64,000 bases of DNA from Paenibacillus spongiae (GTDB taxonomy: Bacteria; Bacillota; Bacilli; Paenibacillales; Paenibacillaceae). Position 1 is the first letter of the stretch, and each line of letters opens with the position of its first letter. The stretch covers positions 3,614,501 to 3,678,500 of the forward strand of contig NZ_CP091430.1 in NCBI RefSeq assembly GCF_024734895.1, given 5' to 3'. The translations under genes were made by a program, and so were the position numbers. The notes beneath the pieces were generated by a model. The model saw nothing but the letters and a program-made list of their open reading frames with translations, had not been told where the DNA came from and ran no database searches. Of this stretch, positions 58,799-64,000 are shown one piece after another.

Positions 58799-58863
58799 AG
58801 ACGTGGTCTATAGCTCCTGTTAAATATACTAATTACTTGTATAGGTGATATTCGTATTATAGT
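58797..58863 (+). promoter_or_regulatory. LysR/zwf divergent control region
   Basis: The palindrome ATAGAC-GTG-GTCTAT (58797-58811) overlaps the lysR start codon and fits a LysR autoregulatory site. Toward zwf, TATAGT (58858-58863) is a good -10; the nearest -35-like TTGTAT (58837-58842) has a short 15-bp spacer, so an activator may be required. Confidence 0.55.
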
Positions 58864-58921
58864 GGATATAAGAAATAGAAACCAGAGCTAACAAAGAAAC
58901 CCTGCTGGAAGGTGAAAAATA

Positions 58922-60445
58922 ATGGAGGCAACCACGTTTGTCTTGTTTGGAGCGACAGGGGATTTAGCCAAAAGAAAAATTTACCCTGCCCTATACAATT
59001 TGTTCGTCGATCAGAAGATGCCTCAATCCTTCTCCGTGATCGGCCTTGGAAGAAGAGAACTATCCGATGAAGCCTTTCGTGCAAACGTCGAGCGTTCTCT
59101 CCGTGAGTTTTCCAGGCGCGAAGCGCATGATCCCGTTGTAATGAAAAATTTCTTGAGCGCATTCCGCTACAATGTGCTCGATGTAAGCCGTAAAGAGGAT
59201 TACCGGAAGCTGCGCCAGCTTATTGAACAGCAGGAAGAAAAGCTTCGCATGGTGCCAAATCGCCTGTTTTATTTGTCCGTGGGACCTGAATTTTTTGAAA
59301 CAATCGCAGCCAACATCCACGAAAGCGGACTTGGTTCCGCGAATGGCTGGAAGCGTCTGGTGATCGAGAAGCCTTTCGGACATGATTTGCAATCTGCCCG
59401 GGATTTGAATGCAAATCTGAGCAAAGCTTTTACGGAAGATGAAATTTTTCGAATCGACCATTATCTCGGCAAGCCGATGGTACAGAAGCTCGAGGTTCTG
59501 CAGCAGAGCAATCCGGTCCTTCAGGCTTTATGGGATAACCGTCATATTGCTAACGTCCAAATAACGGCGAACGAAATCGTCGGTGTTGAAGAACGAGCCG
59601 GCTATTACGATCATGTTGGTGCAGTAAGAGACATGTTCCAAAACCATATGCTGCAATTGCTCATGATGCTGACGATCCAGCTCCCGAACAACAGTACTTC
59701 AGAGGATGTCCGTTTCAAAAAGAAACTGGTGATGGATTCCCTGGAGCCGCTGCAAAAAGAAGATGTCAGATCCCATGTTGTGCGCGGGCAGTATGAAGCA
59801 GGCATGATCCAAGGGAAACCGGTGGCCGGTTATACATCAGAGCCAAACATTCCCGCAGCTTCGCAAAACGACACGTTTATCGCAGCTAAGCTGCAAATCG
59901 ACGATTATTTTTGGCGGGGCGTTCCTTTCTACATCCGTACAGGCAAAAGAATGAAGGACAAATCGACGCGAATCGTAATCGAGTTCAAAGAACCGATTAT
60001 GCAGTCGAAGGGAACCGATGATAATAAAACGCCTAATCTTCTCGTATTTGAAATTAGCCCCAACGAAGGCATTTCGCTGCAATTAAACACAAGAGATCCT
60101 CTGCACAAAGGGGAGTTCAAGCCCATGCATATCGACTTTCATGAGAGGGAAGACAATGTGCCCGAGGCTTACGAGAATTTGATCTTCGATGCTTTGCACG
60201 GTGATTCTACCTTCTTCGCGCACTGGGATGAAGTCGAATTGTCATGGCAGTGGGTGCAGCCGATCTTGGATGCATACGAAGAGAACCTTGTGCCGCTTCA
60301 TCTCTACGAAGCTGGAACCTACGGACCTGCCGAGTCCGATGCGCTGCTGGCACAGGACGGCTATCATTGGTGGTTCGATGATAAGCCGGTACAAAACAAC
60401 GAAGCCATAAAAGGAGAACAATATGCCTATCACACAAACAATTGA
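58922..60445 (+). CDS. zwf: Glucose-6-phosphate 1-dehydrogenase
   Basis: 507 residues, normal for the family. The NADP motif is [16 protein letters not shown] near residue 10; the active-site signature RIDHYLGK is at 177-184, with the substrate-binding Lys and His in it; the C-terminal substrate domain ([19 protein letters not shown]) is complete. It oxidises glucose-6-phosphate to 6-phosphogluconolactone, making NADPH, the entry to the oxidative pentose phosphate pathway. AAGGTG lies before ATG 58922. Its last 23 bp overlap tkt. Confidence 0.97.
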   Translation: MEATTFVLFGATGDLAKRKIYPALYNLFVDQKMPQSFSVIGLGRRELSDEAFRANVERSLREFSRREAHDPVVMKNFLSAFRYNVLDVSRKEDYRKLRQLIEQQEEKLRMVPNRLFYLSVGPEFFETIAANIHESGLGSANGWKRLVIEKPFGHDLQSARDLNANLSKAFTEDEIFRIDHYLGKPMVQKLEVLQQSNPVLQALWDNRHIANVQITANEIVGVEERAGYYDHVGAVRDMFQNHMLQLLMMLTIQLPNNSTSEDVRFKKKLVMDSLEPLQKEDVRSHVVRGQYEAGMIQGKPVAGYTSEPNIPAASQNDTFIAAKLQIDDYFWRGVPFYIRTGKRMKDKSTRIVIEFKEPIMQSKGTDDNKTPNLLVFEISPNEGISLQLNTRDPLHKGEFKPMHIDFHEREDNVPEAYENLIFDALHGDSTFFAHWDEVELSWQWVQPILDAYEENLVPLHLYEAGTYGPAESDALLAQDGYHWWFDDKPVQNNEAIKGEQYAYHTNN

Positions 60446-62414
60446 TCAACTGTCTGTCGATACGATCCGTACATTGTCGATCGATGCCATCAACGCCGCC
60501 AATTCCGGACATCCGGGGCTGCCAATGGGAGCTGCGCCTATGGCGTATGCCCTGTGGGGCAAACAGCTCAATCATAATCCGGCTCATTCAAAATGGTTTA
60601 ACCGCGATCGCTTCGTCCTGTCCGCAGGCCACGGCTCGGCATTGCTTTACAGTCTTCTGCATTTGTCCGGCTATGACGTCTCCATAGAAGATGTGAAGCA
60701 GTTCCGCAAGCTGAACAGCAGAACGCCGGGGCATCCTGAATTTGGCCATACCGATGGGGTAGATGCTACAACCGGGCCATTAGGACAAGGAATTGCGATG
60801 GCAGTAGGCATGGCGATGGCTGAAGCGCATCTGGCTTCGAAATTCAACCAAAGCGGGTACGCGGTCGTCGATCATTACACGTATGCGCTTGTCGGAGATG
60901 GCTGCTTGATGGAAGGAATCTCTTACGAGGCCATGTCGATGGCAGGACATATGAAGCTGGGCAAATTAGTTGTCTTGTATGATTCCAACGACATCTCCTT
61001 GGATGGGGAACTTAATCTCTCCTTCGGAGAGAACATGCAGAAGCGAGCGGAATCCGCAAACTGGCACTATCTACGTGTTGAAGATGGCAACGATATCGAG
61101 CAAATTGCTAAGGCAATTGAAGCTGGCAAGCAAAATGATTCCCAGCCGACGCTTATCGAAGTGCGGACGATAATCGGTTACGGAAGCAAAGTAGCGGGTA
61201 CGAATAAAGCGCATGGCGTTCCGCTTGGCAAAGAAGAAGCAAAAGCAACCAAGGAAGCTTACGGATGGACGCATGAGGAAGAATTCACGGTTCCAGCAGA
61301 AGTCCGAGCTCATTTTTCTCAGCTTAAACAACAAGGCGAGGCGAAAGAAGCGGCGTGGAATCAATTGATCGCCTCTTATAAAGCCCAGCATCCAGCACTT
61401 GGCTTGGAGCTTGCGCAAGTCATCGAAGGTACCGTCGTGATCGATGCCGCGGACATCCTTACCTTCGATACGTCCAAGTCGCTTTCGACTCGCGTAGCAA
61501 GCGGTCAGGCGATCAATCATTTCGTACAATCGGTTCCTTCGATCTTCGGCGGCAGCGCGGACTTGTCCCACTCGACGATGACCGATATTAGCGGCGAGCA
61601 AGTATTTGCCATTGAATCCTACGCGGGCCGCAATATCTACTTCGGCGTCCGCGAGCATGCAATGGGCGCAGCCGGTAACGGGATGGCTCTGCACGGCGGT
61701 GTGAAACCATTCGTAAGCACGTTTTTCGTGTTCAGCGATTATCTGCGTCCGTCGATTCGACTGGCAGCCCTGCAGAAACTGCCTGTCACTTACGTGTTTA
61801 CCCATGATTCCGTAGCCGTGGGCGAAGATGGACCTACGCATGAGCCAGTCGAACATCTGGCTGCGCTGCGAACCATCCCGGGACTTACGGTCATTCGTCC
61901 TACCGATGCCAATGAAACGGCTAATGCATGGGCCTATGCCTTGCAGCAAAATGAAGGTCCGGTAGCCCTCGTGCTGAGCAGACAGAACCTGCCGATCTAT
62001 GAAGCAACAAAAGGCAATGTGGAGGCGGTAGCCAAAGGAGGCTATATCCTTACGGAAACCAACAGCCAACCGGATGTCATCCTGATCGGAACCGGCTCTG
62101 AAGTTTCCCTGGCCGTGAGCGCCAAGTCTGAGCTCGAGAAGGATAATATCTCGGTACGCGTCGTTGCCATGCCGAGCCGAGAGCTCTTCGACCGTCAATC
62201 CGAAGCTTATAAGCAGTCGGTACTGCCCGCTTCCGTCACGAAGCGTTTAGCGATTGAAGCCGGCATTTCGCTTGGTTGGGAGCGTTACACGGGACCTGGC
62301 GGCAGCGTATTGTCCATCGATACGTTCGGAGCTTCTGGACCAGGCACGGAGGTCATGGAATACTTTGGCTTCTCCGTGGATAATGTCGTTCGTTTAACGA
62401 AACAATTACGATAG
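60423..62414 (+). CDS. tkt: Transketolase
   Basis: 663 residues from ATG 60423; the AAGGAGA ribosome binding site and 23 bp of coding sequence lie within the end of zwf, so translation is coupled. Thiamine diphosphate motif [13 protein letters not shown] with the metal ligand Asn in SNDISLDG; substrate residues GHPGLPMG and the catalytic His in GREHAMGA region ([14 protein letters not shown]); C-domain [13 protein letters not shown]. It transfers two-carbon units between sugar phosphates in the non-oxidative pentose phosphate pathway. Confidence 0.97.
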   Translation: MPITQTIDQLSVDTIRTLSIDAINAANSGHPGLPMGAAPMAYALWGKQLNHNPAHSKWFNRDRFVLSAGHGSALLYSLLHLSGYDVSIEDVKQFRKLNSRTPGHPEFGHTDGVDATTGPLGQGIAMAVGMAMAEAHLASKFNQSGYAVVDHYTYALVGDGCLMEGISYEAMSMAGHMKLGKLVVLYDSNDISLDGELNLSFGENMQKRAESANWHYLRVEDGNDIEQIAKAIEAGKQNDSQPTLIEVRTIIGYGSKVAGTNKAHGVPLGKEEAKATKEAYGWTHEEEFTVPAEVRAHFSQLKQQGEAKEAAWNQLIASYKAQHPALGLELAQVIEGTVVIDAADILTFDTSKSLSTRVASGQAINHFVQSVPSIFGGSADLSHSTMTDISGEQVFAIESYAGRNIYFGVREHAMGAAGNGMALHGGVKPFVSTFFVFSDYLRPSIRLAALQKLPVTYVFTHDSVAVGEDGPTHEPVEHLAALRTIPGLTVIRPTDANETANAWAYALQQNEGPVALVLSRQNLPIYEATKGNVEAVAKGGYILTETNSQPDVILIGTGSEVSLAVSAKSELEKDNISVRVVAMPSRELFDRQSEAYKQSVLPASVTKRLAIEAGISLGWERYTGPGGSVLSIDTFGASGPGTEVMEYFGFSVDNVVRLTKQLR

Positions 62415-62437
62415 CCAAACGCGTGAAATAAGAATAA

Positions 62438-62461
62438 GAGCCCCTGTGTGAGCCCCTGTGT
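62438..62461 (+). repeat. 12-bp perfect tandem duplication
   Basis: GAGCCCCTGTGT occurs twice in direct succession (62438-62449, 62450-62461) in the 96-bp spacer between tkt and tal. It has no dyad; probably a slippage product. Confidence 0.85.
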
Positions 62462-62510
62462 AATTGGAATGTTGTTAAATTAATAACCTAACCAAACGGA
62501 GGTAATAACA

Positions 62511-63179
62511 ATGAAATTATTTATCGACACGGCGAATCTGGCAGATATCAAAAAGGCTTATAAAATCGGCGTCTTGTCCGGTGTTACGACAAACCCTTCC
62601 TTGGTCGCCAAAGAAGGCGTGAAATTCGAAGATCGCATCGCTGAGATTTTACGCGAAGTGCCTGAGGTTGAATCCGTATCGGCCGAAGTAACGCCTGATG
62701 CACTAACGGCAGAAGAGATGATAGCACAAGCGAATGAGCTGATCAAAATCAACGACTATGACAAAAACATCACCATTAAGCTTCCGATGACGCTGGCCGG
62801 TTTGGAAGCATGCCGTTACCTGACGAAGAAAGGCGTAAAAACGAACGTAACCCTGATCTTCACCGTGAATCAGGCACTCTTGGCTGCTCGCGCCGGCGCG
62901 ACTTATGTTTCCCCGTTCCTCGGCCGGTTGGATGATATTTCGGAAGACGGCGTTCTGCTCGTAACGAAAATCGCTGAATTGTTCCGTACTCATAACCTGG
63001 ATGCGCAAATCATCGCGGCATCTGTCCGTCACCCGGATCATGTGACACGCGTAGCCATGGCCGGCGCTCATATCGCAACGATTCCTTTCTCCGTCATCGA
63101 ACAGATTTCCAAGCATCCTCTAACGGATCAAGGCATGGAAAAATTCGCTGCCGATTGGAAAAAAACAGCACAGATTTAA
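62511..63179 (+). CDS. tal: Transaldolase (short, TalC/FSA-like subfamily)
   Basis: 222 residues, the size of the short subfamily that includes true transaldolases of Bacillus and fructose-6-phosphate aldolases. [20 protein letters not shown] is the standard start; the Schiff-base lysine is Lys90 in [14 protein letters not shown] and GRLDDI are also typical. ATG 62511 has ACGGAGG upstream. With tkt and zwf beside it, transaldolase activity in the pentose phosphate pathway is more likely than aldolase activity. Confidence 0.95.
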   Translation: MKLFIDTANLADIKKAYKIGVLSGVTTNPSLVAKEGVKFEDRIAEILREVPEVESVSAEVTPDALTAEEMIAQANELIKINDYDKNITIKLPMTLAGLEACRYLTKKGVKTNVTLIFTVNQALLAARAGATYVSPFLGRLDDISEDGVLLVTKIAELFRTHNLDAQIIAASVRHPDHVTRVAMAGAHIATIPFSVIEQISKHPLTDQGMEKFAADWKKTAQI

Positions 63180-63220
63180 GCTGCATGGTACCTACAAGAT
63201 TGTAAAGGAGAAGCGTTCCA

Positions 63221-64000
63221 ATGACAATTTCATTCGATTATTCCAATGCGCTATCGTTCATTCAGCAGTATGAAGTGGATTATTTCAGCGAGTTCGTGAA
63301 TGCGGCTCACCGGATGCTCCATGAGAAGCAAGGCCCCGGATCCGATTATTTGGGCTGGGTGAATCTGCCGCTTGAGTATGACCGAGAAGAGTTTGCGCGA
63401 ATTAAGGATGCCGCGAAACGCATTCGCGGCAATTCCCAAGCTCTGGTCGTGATTGGCATCGGCGGTTCTTATCTGGGCGCAAGATCGGCGATTGAAGCGC
63501 TGTCCCATACATTCCATAACCAAATGAAGGGCAATACCGAAGTGTATTTTGCCGGTCAAAATATCAGTTCAACCTACATCGCCCATTTATTGGAGCTGCT
63601 GGAGGGCAAAGATATATCCCTGAATGTGATTTCCAAATCGGGCACGACGACGGAACCGGCTATTGCATTCCGTATTCTGCGCGATTATATGGAGAAGAAA
63701 TACGGTAAAGAAGAAGCACGCAAACGGATCTTCGCAACGACCGATCAGTCGAAGGGCGCGCTCAAGAAACTCGCCGACGAAGAAGGCTACGAAACCTTCG
63801 TCATTCCGGACGATGTAGGCGGACGTTATTCCGTTCTTACAGCGGTAGGGCTTCTGCCGATTGCGACTGCCGGACTCGACATCGACCGAATGATGGAAGG
63901 CGCGGCTGCAGCCGCGCAGAAATACAATAATCCCGATCTGGCTTCCAATGAGAGCTATCAGTACGCAGCTGTTCGCAACGCTCTTTATCGCAAAGGGAAA
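63221..64000 (+). CDS. pgi: Glucose-6-phosphate isomerase (3' end outside window)
   Basis: 260 codons from ATG 63221 (AAAGGAG 10 bp upstream) are open to the right edge; family members have about 450 residues. The sugar-isomerase signatures are visible: [19 protein letters not shown], the phosphate loop [15 protein letters not shown] and [17 protein letters not shown]. It interconverts glucose-6-phosphate and fructose-6-phosphate, closing the cycle formed with zwf, tkt and tal, 41 bp after tal. Confidence 0.97.
   Translation, partial: MTISFDYSNALSFIQQYEVDYFSEFVNAAHRMLHEKQGPGSDYLGWVNLPLEYDREEFARIKDAAKRIRGNSQALVVIGIGGSYLGARSAIEALSHTFHNQMKGNTEVYFAGQNISSTYIAHLLELLEGKDISLNVISKSGTTTEPAIAFRILRDYMEKKYGKEEARKRIFATTDQSKGALKKLADEEGYETFVIPDDVGGRYSVLTAVGLLPIATAGLDIDRMMEGAAAAAQKYNNPDLASNESYQYAAVRNALYRKGK

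Noticed and set aside
61071-62198. 375-codon open frame opposite tkt
   Set aside because: Antisense shadow of transketolase with no promoter or ribosome binding site of its own.

Overview
The window looks like the chromosome of a Firmicute of the Paenibacillus/Cohnella type (Paenibacillaceae). This rests on strong AGGAGG-type ribosome binding sites, frequent TTG/GTG starts, CUT1 sugar transporters without their own ATPase gene, YesM/YesN two-component pairs next to them, a PadR-HAAS pair, LysM and NlpC/P60 wall proteins, and cre-like CcpA sites. I saw no tRNA, rRNA, CRISPR, prophage or IS transposase.

Region 1 (1-19.0 kb) is a mosaic of unrelated single genes. It begins with the end of a solute-binding protein gene and a LacI-type promoter/operator whose repressor gene is reduced to a 38-codon helix-turn-helix stub running into a beta-helix/PKD protein gene. 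It continues with PadR-HAAS, an aminoglycoside-kinase-like protein, a PhyH dioxygenase, a secreted GxGYxYP protein, an NlpC/P60 hydrolase, a small secreted protein, a triple-LysM membrane protein, a TetR/reductase pair with three copies of one palindrome, a secreted phosphodiesterase-type protein and a GNAT. Between them lie decayed genes: GNAT, VOC, a GyrI-like stub and an unidentified minus-strand fragment.

Region 2 (19.0-23.9 kb) is a compact catabolic cassette. An FCD-type GntR repressor is divergent from an M81 (MlrC-like) metallopeptidase, an IlvD/Edd-family dehydratase that lacks one of the three expected cluster cysteines, and a short-chain dehydrogenase. The substrate is unknown.

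Region 3 (24.1-56.6 kb) is a large glycan-utilisation region with two modules. Each has a YesM-like sensor kinase, a YesN-like regulator and a CUT1 ABC importer (two permeases and a lipoprotein). Around them are two type-I sulfatases, a GH172 (DUF2961) enzyme, a GH38 alpha-mannosidase, a secreted clan GH-A enzyme with two DUF4082 modules, a cellulase-like protein, and three hydrolase-like proteins I cannot place in a numbered family. This content suggests a sulfated, branched heteropolysaccharide. The binding protein of the first importer carries an apparent one-base deletion. CcpA-like operators lie just downstream of the -10 boxes of both importer operons.

Region 4 (56.6-64.0 kb) has a decayed ThuA fragment, a VOC protein, and a LysR regulator divergent from a central-carbon operon zwf-tkt-tal-pgi (pgi runs off the right edge). 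The operon would link glucose-6-phosphate, the pentose phosphate pathway and fructose-6-phosphate.
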